64,000 bases of DNA, from positions 16,950 through 80,949 of the forward strand of contig CAYJFS010000006.1 of the NCBI GenBank assembly GCA_964369665.1. The letters run 5' to 3'. Positions within the stretch are counted from its first letter, which is position 1; the number at the start of each line of letters is the position of its first letter. The notes under the pieces were generated by a model. It was not told where the DNA came from. It saw only the letters and a list, made by a program, of their open reading frames with translations, and made no database searches. The stretch comes from Bilophila sp964369665 (GTDB lineage: Bacteria; Desulfobacterota; Desulfovibrionia; Desulfovibrionales; Desulfovibrionaceae). Both the position numbers and the translations under genes were made by a program. Shown piece by piece: positions 27,170 to 36,144 of this stretch.

Positions 27170-28675
27170 TTACTGTATTTCCATAATATCTATATATTGC
27201 TTATCTGCATGTAACACATGCACAGCACACCCAAGTCATGGATCAAAAGAACGAATAACACGACCAATATTCACTGGGCTATGCTCATGTTCTACAGCTA
27301 CTCCAATCAATGCTTCTTCCACAGCACTACGTTGTCCTAAGTCATCTTTTGGAGAACAGTTCCACATAGATGCAGAAACAACTTCATATTGAGCAATAAC
27401 ATAGTTTCGAATGTCAATATAATGTAAAAGTGCTCCCCTTGGAGCCTCAACAAACCCAATACCTTCTCCTTCTGAAGGAATCTCTGGCATTACAAAAATT
27501 TCTTCCTTTGGAGTGAGCATTTTTAGCCAATGCTCAATAGCAAAGAGTAAATGATAAACCTCTTCTGCTCTAAGAATATTTCTACCCATTACAGAAAAAA
27601 CTTTATCTTTACCAAAGTCACGTGTTGTTACTATATTCAAACCAAAAAACTCTTTTATATACTTACGGCCAATATCAGATATTGGCATATTATTAATCCA
27701 CATTCTAGCAGCTGGACCAACTTCTAAACGTTTCCCCTTATAGGTAGGCGCCTTAACAAAACTATAAGCTTCAGGCTTTTTCAGATTAGGTTCTGTGCTA
27801 ATTGCTCCTATAAGAGTACTCTCTTCTGCTGGATTAAACCATGCATATCGAACATCTTCATGAATTGCCGTACTATCAAATACTGTATCTTGCCCATCAA
27901 TATAAACACCAGGTTTATATAAAAATTCACTACCCTCATCATTAAGAGGGAAACCACCTACACACAAAGCATTTTGATGCCCATGTGCAACATCAAAAAG
28001 ATCTCCATAATACTTTGCTATACTATATACCATAGGTAAATATTGTTCTTTAATAAAAGCTGTTACCTGCTTTAAGCGATGAAGGTATGCCTTAATAGTT
28101 ACTTCTGTAGACATCTCGGTTACCCCACCAGCAAGAATTCCTTGTTGATGGGGCATTCTACCACCAAATAATGCAACAAGTTCATGACATATTTGGCGTA
28201 TCCTCAACGCCTCTATATATTGATGTACCATTTGTGTATTAATAGATGTAGGTAAACGCATATCTGGATTAGCATAACCTGGTAAAAATGGAGCAACAGC
28301 TGGACCAGTAAAGTAGTCTTGTCCAGCAAGATGATAAAAATGAAGAATATTTGATTGAAGATAGTTACCACCCAACATTAAATTTCTTGCCAACCTTCCA
28401 TTTGTAGGAACTTTTACCTGACAAACTTTTTCTATAGCCAAAGAAGATGCTACAGTATGTGATACAGGACAAACACCACAAATCCTTTGAACTATTTGAG
28501 TTGCATCTCTTGGAGTACGGCCTTTTAGAATAGCATCAAAACCTCGGTACATCCCCCCTGAAGCCTTAGCTTCAACAATATACCCATCTTCTACAACTAC
28601 TTCTACTTTTAAATGACCCTCTATTCTAGTAATTGGATCTATGGCTATAGTTATACGATTTTTTATATCTTTCAT
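27170..28675 (-). CDS. hysA: [NiFeSe] hydrogenase large subunit with UGA-encoded selenocysteine
   Basis: Catalytic subunit of a nickel-iron-selenium hydrogenase (H2 uptake or evolution). The N-terminal nickel ligands are in RICGVCPVSH (about residues 63-72). The uninterrupted frame stops at TGA 27238-27236 immediately after RSFDP. Continuing in frame gives LGCAVHVLHADKQYIDIMEI and a final Gln before TAA 27172-27170. This restores the obligatory C-terminal nickel motif DP(C/U)xxCxxH with Sec as residue 480 of 501. Without readthrough, both C-terminal metal ligands would be lost. The residues after AVH would be removed by the maturation protease. A SECIS-like hairpin follows the UGA. It lies downstream of hysB. 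Neither selA, selB, selC nor selD is in the window. Confidence 0.93.
27206..27222 (-). promoter_or_regulatory. Putative bacterial SECIS hairpin for selenocysteine insertion
   Basis: Starting 14 bases after the UGA on the minus strand, TGCATGT and ACATGCA form a perfect 7-bp stem around a GUU loop (27206-27222). Bacterial SECIS elements are short hairpins directly 3' of the UGA with a GU in the apical loop, and the distance here (loop GU at bases 24-25, counting U of UGA as 1) fits that geometry. Confidence 0.65.
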
Positions 28676-28742
28676 ACAATTTTCCTAAAAACTAGAAAAA
28701 TCTATGTTGCTTATCTTAAACATCTAAACCTCTAACCACCTA

Positions 28743-29708
28743 TTATTTCTTATTAGAAATATTTTCATAAAATGGAGATTTCCCGTCCGGAAAGTCTGGC
28801 TGAGTGCAACCAATGCATGTTGCATTATCAATACACCAATTTACCCCACCATTCCATTTTCTCTTATATGAATCACAAGCGCTTGTAGGCCCCTTACAGC
28901 CTACATTAATCCTACAGCCATCTTTATCTGTTATCGATTTAGATAAAAGCTTTGACTTAAACTCTGGTAAATATGGGCATGTACGATGTACATTAGGAAA
29001 AAATAGTTTAGGACGCCCTTTTGAATCTAACTCCTTCTGAAACTCTATGATACCTTCAGAAGTACCCTTTCTTTTTATTATATCTAAGAGCATTAAGAGT
29101 GTTCCTATAATCCAATCTGGATGTGGTGGACATCCTCCTATATTAATAATAGGTTTATCTATATTGAAATCTTTAAAAAACTGAGTAACGCTAACAGCAC
29201 CTGTTTGTTGACCTTGTGCAGCAGGCACACCACCATATGCTGAACATGTTCCTACAGCTAAAATAACAGCTGCATTACGAGCCATTATATCTGTTATTTC
29301 TACCATAGTGTATTCATGGTGATCAATTTCACCTATAATACAATACTTACCATCCTCTGCAATAGGTATAGAACCTTCTATTATGTAAATATATTCCCCT
29401 GCATATGCCTTTGCTTTATCTAACATATGCTTAATAGCCAAACCACCCTCTGAAGCTGTTAAAAATGGATGATATTGCATAGAAATAATTTTTAATAATA
29501 CCTCTGCAATACTTGGGTGCAAACTATTAAGTAATGTTATAGTACAACCTGTACAACCCTGACCTTCTACCCAAAAAATAAAAGGCAGGTCCTCTGTAAA
29601 AACACCTTCCAAAAGTTCTTGTACAGCTGGATGATACATTTGAGAAACACCAAGTCCTGCTATGGACTCAGTACAAACTTTCAAAAAATTCTTATCTGAA
29701 AGTCCCAT
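28743..29708 (-). CDS. hysB: [NiFeSe] hydrogenase small subunit
   Basis: Iron-sulfur electron-transfer subunit of the hydrogenase, 321 residues. Proximal-cluster cysteines are in WVEGQGCTGC and VGTCSAYGG, with GGCPPHPDW; the distal and medial ligands are in HRTCPYLPEF, NVGCKG and NWCIDNATCIGC, ending with PDFPDGKSPFY. The start MGLSDKNFLKVCTESIAGLG aligns with the usual Tat leader position, but the twin arginines are replaced by Asp-Lys, and an in-frame stop lies directly before the ATG. The enzyme may therefore stay in the cytoplasm, or be exported some other way. The gene precedes hysA by 67 bases. Confidence 0.93.
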   Translation of the reverse strand: MGLSDKNFLKVCTESIAGLGVSQMYHPAVQELLEGVFTEDLPFIFWVEGQGCTGCTITLLNSLHPSIAEVLLKIISMQYHPFLTASEGGLAIKHMLDKAKAYAGEYIYIIEGSIPIAEDGKYCIIGEIDHHEYTMVEITDIMARNAAVILAVGTCSAYGGVPAAQGQQTGAVSVTQFFKDFNIDKPIINIGGCPPHPDWIIGTLLMLLDIIKRKGTSEGIIEFQKELDSKGRPKLFFPNVHRTCPYLPEFKSKLLSKSITDKDGCRINVGCKGPTSACDSYKRKWNGGVNWCIDNATCIGCTQPDFPDGKSPFYENISNKK

Positions 29709-29767
29709 TTAACACCTTTTAATAAAAAACTGTCTTGATAACTATAATCAATGCATAACTGCCCTAA

Positions 29768-29797
29768 TTTAAATAGCCCCTTAAGGGGCTATTTAAA
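29768..29797 (-). terminator. Palindromic terminator downstream of rpsA
   Basis: A perfect 30-base palindrome (arms TTTAAATAGCCCCTT / AAGGGGCTATTTAAA) lies 16 bases after the rpsA stop on the minus strand. The GC-rich core with flanking A/T tracts suits a terminator, although the following U tract is interrupted. It also shields hysB from rpsA transcription. Confidence 0.65.
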
Positions 29798-29813
29798 TAC
29801 TCTTTAAACACTA

Positions 29814-31538
29814 TTAATTTTCAGCTGTTTCTTCTAATTTTATTTTTAATAAATCACCAAGATTTTGCCCTGCATCAGGCCCTGTTCTACTATAGTCTCG
29901 AGCTTTATTACGGCTTTCGTCTTCTTGTAACTGTTTTATAGAAAGTCCTAAACGACGCTCTTCTGCACTAACATGAATAATTTTTGCCTGAATTTCCTCG
30001 CCTTCTTTAAATACTTCAGATGGTGATTTTATCTTTTTTGTACTTAATTCAGAAACATGTATAAGTCCTTCAATACCTTCTTCAACTTCAACAAAAACAC
30101 CAAATTCTGTAATATTTGTGATAATACCTTTTACAATTCCACCAACAGGATATGCTGCTGGTGCACTAGACCAAGGGTCTTCTGATAATTGTTTAATACC
30201 CAATGTAAATTTTTCATTTTCTTGGTCAACCATCAAAACTTTTGCTTGAACAGTATCTCCTACTTTAAACAATTCTTTAGGATGACGGATTTTCTTTGTC
30301 CAACTAATATCAGATACATGTATTAGACCATCAATACCATCTTCTATCCCAATAAAAACTCCAAATTCTGTAACATTCTTTATAGCACCTTCAAGAACAG
30401 TTCCTTCTGGATACCTTTCACCAACAAGCTCCCAAGGATTAGGTTTTACTTGTTTCATACCAAGAGAAATTCTTCTTTTATCTTGATCTACAGAAAGGAT
30501 AACAACTTCTATTTCATCGCCCTGATGTACCATTTGTGAAGGATGACGTAATTTTCTTGTCCAAGACATTTCAGAAATATGGACCAAACCCTCTACACCT
30601 GAATCAAGCTCAATAAAAACACCATAGTCTACTACATTTGTTACTTTACCTTGATAATGCATACCTTCAGGAAAACGTTCTGTTATATCTTTCCAAGGAT
30701 CTTCTATAAGCTGTTTTAAACCTAAAGAAACTTTTTGGTGTTCTTTATCAAACGCTAATACTTTTAATTCTAACTCTTGACCTAAACTCACAACTTCACG
30801 AGGATGACGAATACGCTTCCAAGAAATATCTGTAATATGCAACAAACCATCAAGGCCACCAAGATCAATAAAAACACCATATTCTGTAATGTTCTTTACT
30901 TTACCAAGAACTATTTGCCCTTCCTCAATAGTTTGAAGAAGATCTTGACGTTTAGTGTCACGGTCTTCTTCTAATAACACCCGACGTGAAACAATAACAT
31001 TACTTCGTCTTCGGTTAATTTTTAAAACACGGAACTCATATTCCTGGTTAATAAGTGCATCCATATCTGGAACAGGTCGAAGATCTACATGAGATCCTGG
31101 TAAAAATGCTTCTACACCAAAAAGATCAACTGTATAGCCACCTTTAATACGTTTCAAGACTTTTCCTGTAACTATATGGTTCTTTTCTTGAAAATCCTCT
31201 AGCTGGTCAAAAAGTTGCATGCGTTTTGCACGCTCAAAAGAAAGTGTTATTGTACCTTCTTGCTCATTTTTACCAACAACATATACATCTATCTTGTCTC
31301 CAACCTTAGCAATAAAATTTCCTTCAGCATCAAGAAATTCAGATGTGGGAATTTGACCTTCAGACTTAAAGTTTACATCTACAAGAACATTCTCATTATC
31401 TATCCGAACAATTTCTCCCTTTACAATTGTTCCCTCTTCTAAGTCACCAAAATCTGTACTAAGATAATCCTCTAGTGCGCTTTCAAAGTTAAAATCCACC
31501 TCTGTATTAGGGTTTTCAATAGTTTCCTTAGATTCCAT
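29814..31538 (-). CDS. rpsA: 30S ribosomal protein S1
   Basis: Binds mRNA on the small ribosomal subunit and brings weakly led messages to it. Six S1 OB-fold repeats are visible in order, among them VLVDVNFKSEGQIP, GGYTVDLFGVEAFLPG, YGVFIDLGGLDGLLHITD and three further GVF(I/V) repeats each ending LIHVS or LVHIS. From ATG 31538 the protein has 574 residues. This start is chosen because GGAGG lies directly before it; the frame is open to another ATG at 31574. Many genes here lack a strong ribosome site, which fits reliance on S1. Confidence 0.96.
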   Translation of the reverse strand: MESKETIENPNTEVDFNFESALEDYLSTDFGDLEEGTIVKGEIVRIDNENVLVDVNFKSEGQIPTSEFLDAEGNFIAKVGDKIDVYVVGKNEQEGTITLSFERAKRMQLFDQLEDFQEKNHIVTGKVLKRIKGGYTVDLFGVEAFLPGSHVDLRPVPDMDALINQEYEFRVLKINRRRSNVIVSRRVLLEEDRDTKRQDLLQTIEEGQIVLGKVKNITEYGVFIDLGGLDGLLHITDISWKRIRHPREVVSLGQELELKVLAFDKEHQKVSLGLKQLIEDPWKDITERFPEGMHYQGKVTNVVDYGVFIELDSGVEGLVHISEMSWTRKLRHPSQMVHQGDEIEVVILSVDQDKRRISLGMKQVKPNPWELVGERYPEGTVLEGAIKNVTEFGVFIGIEDGIDGLIHVSDISWTKKIRHPKELFKVGDTVQAKVLMVDQENEKFTLGIKQLSEDPWSSAPAAYPVGGIVKGIITNITEFGVFVEVEEGIEGLIHVSELSTKKIKSPSEVFKEGEEIQAKIIHVSAEERRLGLSIKQLQEDESRNKARDYSRTGPDAGQNLGDLLKIKLEETAEN

Positions 31539-31844
31539 ATAGCCTCCACAAGCCAACATACATTTTCCTATCATTTTCTTAGGTAGGTCGTCTTCAATAA
31601 CAACTGCTATAAATTATAGCAAGGGTAGAAAAAGTCTTTGTGTTTTTATTTTTATCAAAAAAAGGCATGAATAAAAAATTTTTTGCTCATTTTAATACAA
31701 AATTCACAAAAAATATATAAAAATAAATCTTTTTTTAGCTATATCTAAAAATTATAAAAATAATCCTTATAAAAAATATAAACATAATATATATTTTCAT
31801 TTAAATAAAAAATATTCACTCATCTTCACGTAAAGCTATATCTA
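31539..31844. other. Very AT-rich gene-free stretch between rnhA and rpsA
   Basis: About 300 bases of A/T-rich sequence with homopolymer tracts. Apart from the rpsA promoter and leader near its left end I see no gene, RNA or convincing terminator. Confidence 0.6.
31613..31621 (-). promoter_or_regulatory. Extended -10 promoter of rpsA
   Basis: On the minus strand TGCTATAAT (31621-31613) is a perfect extended -10 element with no strong -35. Transcription would start near 31606, leaving a leader of about 70 bases before the rpsA ATG. Confidence 0.6.
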
Positions 31845-32327
31845 TCAAAAAGATTTCTCATTATCATGAATAAAGCCAATGTCCTCTGGTAAAGTATTTT
31901 TTGATGCTTCTATACGTGCAAGAACATCACAGCGTTCATTTTCTATATGACCACTATGCCCTTGTATCCAACTAAACGTTACTTTATGTCTTACTAATTG
32001 CAACTGCAATCTTTTCCATAAATCTTGATTTTTCACGCACTTCTTTCCTGCTGTTCTCCAATTATTTTTTTGCCATGCAGATAACCAGTGCTTTTCTACT
32101 GCATCACATAAGTATTTTGAATCAGTATATATTCGGACAACACAAGGCTCTTTAAGTTGCTCAAGAGCAAAAATCGCAGCTATAAGTTCCATTCTATTAT
32201 TTGTTGTATATCTAAACCCACCAGAAAACTCTTTATCTTGATTGGCATACCGCAAAATAATGCCCCAACCCCCTGGGCCTGGATTACCAAGACAAGAACC
32301 ATCTGTAAAAGCTATAACTTCTTTCAT
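31845..32327 (-). CDS. rnhA: Ribonuclease HI
   Basis: Degrades the RNA strand of RNA-DNA hybrids. The 160-residue protein has the acidic catalytic set: Asp in FTDGSCLGNPGPGGWG, Glu in NRMELIAAIFAL, Asp in IYTDSKYL and the later HSGHIENERCDVLA. It begins 8 bases after the upstream unknown membrane protein and is the last gene of a long minus-strand run from 37.2 kb. Confidence 0.95.
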   Translation of the reverse strand: MKEVIAFTDGSCLGNPGPGGWGIILRYANQDKEFSGGFRYTTNNRMELIAAIFALEQLKEPCVVRIYTDSKYLCDAVEKHWLSAWQKNNWRTAGKKCVKNQDLWKRLQLQLVRHKVTFSWIQGHSGHIENERCDVLARIEASKNTLPEDIGFIHDNEKSF

Positions 32328-32335
32328 AAAGCTCT

Positions 32336-32845
32336 CTATTTATAATAATCTACTTCTGGATCACTAAGAAGTTCATGTACTTTATCAAGAGCATTTATTG
32401 CACATAGAGGAAGACTACTGCTTGTTTGCACACAATGATCTATTTCAGTCTCTACAGACTGAATAACTTTTTTAGAAAACATCCTCCGAACAAGTGGTGG
32501 GAATATCACAACTGTTTGCCCTGGCGTTGAAGAAACACCTATAAATAATGTATTCCTTTGTATAGAGGGAATATGCACACCTCCATTTCTGATATGGATA
32601 ACAGTGTTAATATCCCAAGTTTGGTTTAAACATTCTGATAGCTGTTTATATTTTTCCATATCTTCCTTAGTTGTAGTTTTAGTCTCATCAAAATATGTTC
32701 TATCAGCTCTGATGGCTTTAAAGGTATCCTCAAAACTATACCAAAAAGCAGAACATACAACAGCAAAAAGAATAACCATAAGCATATGACGCAACAGGAC
32801 ATGCTTCTCTGCATAAATAAATGGTCCACGGAAACCTCTAAGCAT
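32336..32845 (-). CDS. Unknown protein with one N-terminal membrane helix
   Basis: 169 residues. One hydrophobic segment (HMLMVILFAVVCSAFWYSF, about residues 19-37) suggests an inner-membrane anchor with the rest in the periplasm. The remaining ~130 residues hold four cysteines, including SECLNQ, IDHCVQ and PLCAIN, that could form disulfides. No family is recognised. It lies between a UbiA-type prenyltransferase and rnhA and is probably cotranscribed with rnhA (8-base gap). Confidence 0.6.
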   Translation of the reverse strand: MLRGFRGPFIYAEKHVLLRHMLMVILFAVVCSAFWYSFEDTFKAIRADRTYFDETKTTTKEDMEKYKQLSECLNQTWDINTVIHIRNGGVHIPSIQRNTLFIGVSSTPGQTVVIFPPLVRRMFSKKVIQSVETEIDHCVQTSSSLPLCAINALDKVHELLSDPEVDYYK

Positions 32846-32935
32846 AAAAGTATCTCCATTAGCTATTGTGTAAACATATATTTAATAACTGAATACCTTT
32901 TAGAGAAGGATAAACTTTTTGTATAAAAAAACCTA

Positions 32936-33850
32936 TTATACTATTTGATGAACAACTATGCCTACTATAAAAAATATACTAAACCATAAGTGAAAAAAGG
33001 CAGACCAAACAACTAAATTTTGTATTTCTTTTGGGGCAGATGAAGAAGTAAGTTTTTTAAATTTTATCCACAATAATGGCAGCAAAAATATTACTATCAA
33101 TACTGTTACTGGTAATAAGCCTGTAAAAACCAATAAAAAAGTACTTAAAAATGCACTTAAACAAAATATAAAATACAAAATAATACTATATTTTAATCCT
33201 AATGATAGAGCTACTGTATAAATTCCTGCATCTCTATCATAATTAATATCTCGCAAATCATTAGCATGCATAATAGCTGTTACTAAAAAAGCTATTGGTA
33301 TAGAAACCCACAAAGAATATATATCTATCTTTCCTGACTGAATATAATATGAAGGCATAACCATAAGTGGACCCATTAGAAAAAAAACAAAAGGGAGCCC
33401 AAGGCCAATATATTTGTATGGGTACCAACCCATAGTGTAAAAAAAAGCACCAGCAAGACCAATAATACCAAAAAGGAAAATATACCAACCACATAATAAT
33501 GAAAGGATAGTACCTATAAAAAAAGCTAATAACACCATAATAGTACCAGCCAACTGTATACTTTCTGGTTTCATTGTTTGTGTAACAAGTTCTGGACAAC
33601 TAAAGGCAGATGCTTTTGAGTCTACCCCTGAAACATAATCTCCATATGTATTAAAAAAATTGGCAGCAGCTTGTAAAGATACTCCAGCAAATACTGTTAA
33701 CAAGAATAAGCTTACTTTAAAAAAATCAAAAGCTATGTATTGAGGTCTCGTATATGGCAAAATTGAACCTAAAATAATGGGCATAATTGAAGCAGTAAAT
33801 GTCCATGGCCTACTAGCAATAATCCATTTATATATAAAATGAGCATGCAT
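32936..33850 (-). CDS. UbiA-family prenyltransferase (MenA-like), copy 1
   Basis: Integral-membrane enzyme that attaches a polyprenyl chain to an aromatic acceptor, probably in quinone synthesis. From ATG 33850 it has 304 residues; AAAGGGG precedes this ATG, which is favoured over an in-frame ATG at 33886. The first Asp-rich motif is in NFFNTYGDYVSGVDSKAS and the second in HANDLRDINYDRDAG, both needed for the Mg-diphosphate site. Eight or so hydrophobic helices are visible. It is paralogous to the gene at 34554-35456, sharing a 30-base identical tract. The acceptor is not predictable. Confidence 0.85.
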   Translation of the reverse strand: MHAHFIYKWIIASRPWTFTASIMPIILGSILPYTRPQYIAFDFFKVSLFLLTVFAGVSLQAAANFFNTYGDYVSGVDSKASAFSCPELVTQTMKPESIQLAGTIMVLLAFFIGTILSLLCGWYIFLFGIIGLAGAFFYTMGWYPYKYIGLGLPFVFFLMGPLMVMPSYYIQSGKIDIYSLWVSIPIAFLVTAIMHANDLRDINYDRDAGIYTVALSLGLKYSIILYFIFCLSAFLSTFLLVFTGLLPVTVLIVIFLLPLLWIKFKKLTSSSAPKEIQNLVVWSAFFHLWFSIFFIVGIVVHQIV

Positions 33851-33906
33851 AAAAGCCCCTTTAGTTAAGTATAACTTAGTATACAAAAACTCTTTACATT
33901 ATATAT

Positions 33907-34539
33907 TTATACAAAGAGCCCAATAGGAAAAAATACAAAAATAACAACTGTCCAAAATGCATGAGAAACCATACAAAGAATTAAGTTTTTTGATTTCCAA
34001 TAAAGAGCTCCCCAAAAAAGCCCTGCAGTCAGTGCTGCTAATGTTAGCATTATATTTCCTGACCATACATGTATAATACCATAAATACCACTAGCAAAAA
34101 TCCAACCTTGCCACTCCCCACAACGAAGCATCAACCATTTCTGTAAAAAACCTCGCCAAAAAATTTCTTCTGCTGGACTTGTTATAAAAAACAATACACA
34201 AAAAATACTCAAAGGTGTTCCTTCATGCTGAATAGCATAAATATCCTGGACTTGTTTTTGAACAAAACCAAACATGTGCTTTGCAACAATATTTCCTAAA
34301 TAAAATATACTATAAAGTACTCCTGCAGAAATAATACCCAAAAAAACAGAACGCCAAGAAATCTCATATAAAAAAAAGGGAGCTCCCCCCAAATATATTG
34401 AAATGCAAGCAAGTATTATTGCAGCTAGAGTCATCCCAAGCCAAAAATTGATATATTTACCACCAAAAATACCAGCCCAAAAAATATTTGCTAGAATGAT
34501 AGTAAAAACAACTTGTACTGTAGAGGGTACTCTTATCAT
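33907..34539 (-). CDS. CPBP-family intramembrane metalloprotease
   Basis: 210-residue membrane protein of the CAAX-protease/bacteriocin-processing (CPBP, ABI) family. The catalytic glutamate pair and arginine are in SPAEEIFWRGFLQKW (about residues 120-135), with later histidine motifs GIIHVWSGN and VSHAFWT. Hydrophobic helices surround them. Its substrate is unknown. It lies precisely between the two prenyltransferase paralogues, 14 bases downstream of copy 2, so the three are likely one transcript. Confidence 0.82.
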   Translation of the reverse strand: MIRVPSTVQVVFTIILANIFWAGIFGGKYINFWLGMTLAAIILACISIYLGGAPFFLYEISWRSVFLGIISAGVLYSIFYLGNIVAKHMFGFVQKQVQDIYAIQHEGTPLSIFCVLFFITSPAEEIFWRGFLQKWLMLRCGEWQGWIFASGIYGIIHVWSGNIMLTLAALTAGLFWGALYWKSKNLILCMVSHAFWTVVIFVFFPIGLFV

Positions 34540-34553
34540 AAACTCTAGACCTA

Positions 34554-35456
34554 CTAAAAAATTCTAAACAGTATAATACCAATAATAAAAGTCATACCAA
34601 ATAAAAAATGAAACTGTGCTGTCCAACCTTCCAGTGTTTCTATTTCTTCATCTGTTCCATTAACTTGTAATTTTTTAATCTTGCTATACAACTTTGGTAA
34701 AAGAATAAAAGGTAATAGACCAGTTATAGGAATGACTTTACCTAATACTAAAAAAATTAATAAAACAAATGGAACTATACATAATACTTGATACACATAA
34801 ATACTCTTCTTTAGTCCAAGCCACATAGCACATGTTTGGATCCTAGCATTTTTATCATGGATAATATCACGTAAGTCATTTGCATGCATAATAGCTGTTA
34901 CTAAAAAAGCTACTGGTAATGAAACAAAAAATGGATTCCAATTAAGCCCTTTAGCTTGGATATAATATGAAGGAAGAACCATACCCGCACCCATAAGAAA
35001 AAAAACAAAAAAAGGTCCTAAGCCTTTATATTTATATGGAGCAAAACCTGTTGTATATGTGTATGCCCCAACAATTCCAATACAACCAAAAAAAGCAATA
35101 ATCCAACCAGATATCATAAAAAGCAAAAAACCTATGATACTTGAAAAAAAAAGCATCAAAATACCCATTTTTTTCACATCATCTGCAGGGAAAATACCTG
35201 TCACAATTTGAGGACATGTCTTGGCAGAAGCAATAGTGTCAACGTTTGACACATAATCTCCATATGTGTTCAATAAATTTGTTCCTGCCTGTAAAAATAT
35301 TCCACCAATAAGAGTTAATATAAAAAGTCCTAGATGAAAATGTTGATGCATTATATATGTAGGTTCAACCCAGGCTAATGCTGCTCCCAGAGCAATAGGA
35401 ATAAAGGATGCAGTAAAAGACCATGGACGCATTGCAACTATCCACTTATATACCAT
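34554..35456 (-). CDS. UbiA-family prenyltransferase (MenA-like), copy 2
   Basis: 300-residue membrane prenyltransferase closely similar to copy 1. It begins MVYKWIVAMRPWSFTASFIP; the Asp motifs are in NLLNTYGDYVSNVDT and NDLRDIIHDKNAR. In the second motif one acidic residue present in copy 1 (DRDAG) becomes DKNAR, a possible sign of altered specificity. Likely role: prenylation of a menaquinone-type precursor. The two copies probably arose by duplication around the CPBP gene. Confidence 0.85.
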   Translation of the reverse strand: MVYKWIVAMRPWSFTASFIPIALGAALAWVEPTYIMHQHFHLGLFILTLIGGIFLQAGTNLLNTYGDYVSNVDTIASAKTCPQIVTGIFPADDVKKMGILMLFFSSIIGFLLFMISGWIIAFFGCIGIVGAYTYTTGFAPYKYKGLGPFFVFFLMGAGMVLPSYYIQAKGLNWNPFFVSLPVAFLVTAIMHANDLRDIIHDKNARIQTCAMWLGLKKSIYVYQVLCIVPFVLLIFLVLGKVIPITGLLPFILLPKLYSKIKKLQVNGTDEEIETLEGWTAQFHFLFGMTFIIGIILFRIF

Positions 35457-35520
35457 ACTACTCTCCCTACTTTTATAATTCAGCTGTTGAGTAAATATCC
35501 TTCAAAGAATAACTGTAACC

Positions 35521-36144
35521 TTATACACTAGAAAGTATCGAACATACTTGTTGGAAAAGAGCTTCTGTGTTCGTATCTGCATTTAAAACAAACATTCTTT
35601 TGGTATTACATGCACTCCATTGTAAAAACCCTTCACGAATACGATGGTGAAAAACCACATTTTCTAACTCAAACCTACCCTCTGCAGCCCTTTCTTTCAT
35701 AAGGGTATCTCTCTGTAAAGCCCGATGAAGTGCTTTTTCTGGATCCATATCTAACACAAATGTTTTTTCAGGCAAAACACCTCTTACGGCTAACATATTC
35801 ATAGACCAAAGCTTTTCTATTTCAAAACCACGCCCATAACCTTGATATACTATTGTTGAATCAATATAACGATCACAAATCACGATTTTTCCCTCAGAAA
35901 GTTCTGGTTGAATACATTCAACAACATGTTGAGCACGATCTGCAAGAAACAAAAAAAGTTCACTTTCTGGTATTATTTTTGTTGAAGGATTAAGCAATAA
36001 CTCCCTTAATCCTTTACCTAAACTACACCCACCAGGTTCACGTGTTATGCAAACAGATTTGCCTTGAAGCATAAAATACTCACCCAGACGTTCTGCAAGA
36101 GTCGTTTTACCACAACCCTCAATACCTTCTAAAGTAATGAACAC
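35521..36144 (-). CDS. tmk: Thymidylate kinase
   Basis: Phosphorylates dTMP to dTDP. The 207-residue protein has the P-loop LEGIEGCGKTTLAERLG (residues 4-20), the nucleotide motif TREPGGCSLG and the DRYIDSTIVYQG segment with the catalytic DR(Y/H). Its start overlaps the upstream HD-domain gene by 16 bases. Confidence 0.95.
   Translation of the reverse strand: MFITLEGIEGCGKTTLAERLGEYFMLQGKSVCITREPGGCSLGKGLRELLLNPSTKIIPESELFLFLADRAQHVVECIQPELSEGKIVICDRYIDSTIVYQGYGRGFEIEKLWSMNMLAVRGVLPEKTFVLDMDPEKALHRALQRDTLMKERAAEGRFELENVVFHHRIREGFLQWSACNTKRMFVLNADTNTEALFQQVCSILSSV

Noticed and set aside
27236..28675. Hydrogenase large subunit ending at the TGA as an ordinary stop
   Set aside because: It would remove the C-terminal nickel ligands, while the downstream in-frame residues restore the family motif exactly, so selenocysteine readthrough is far more likely.
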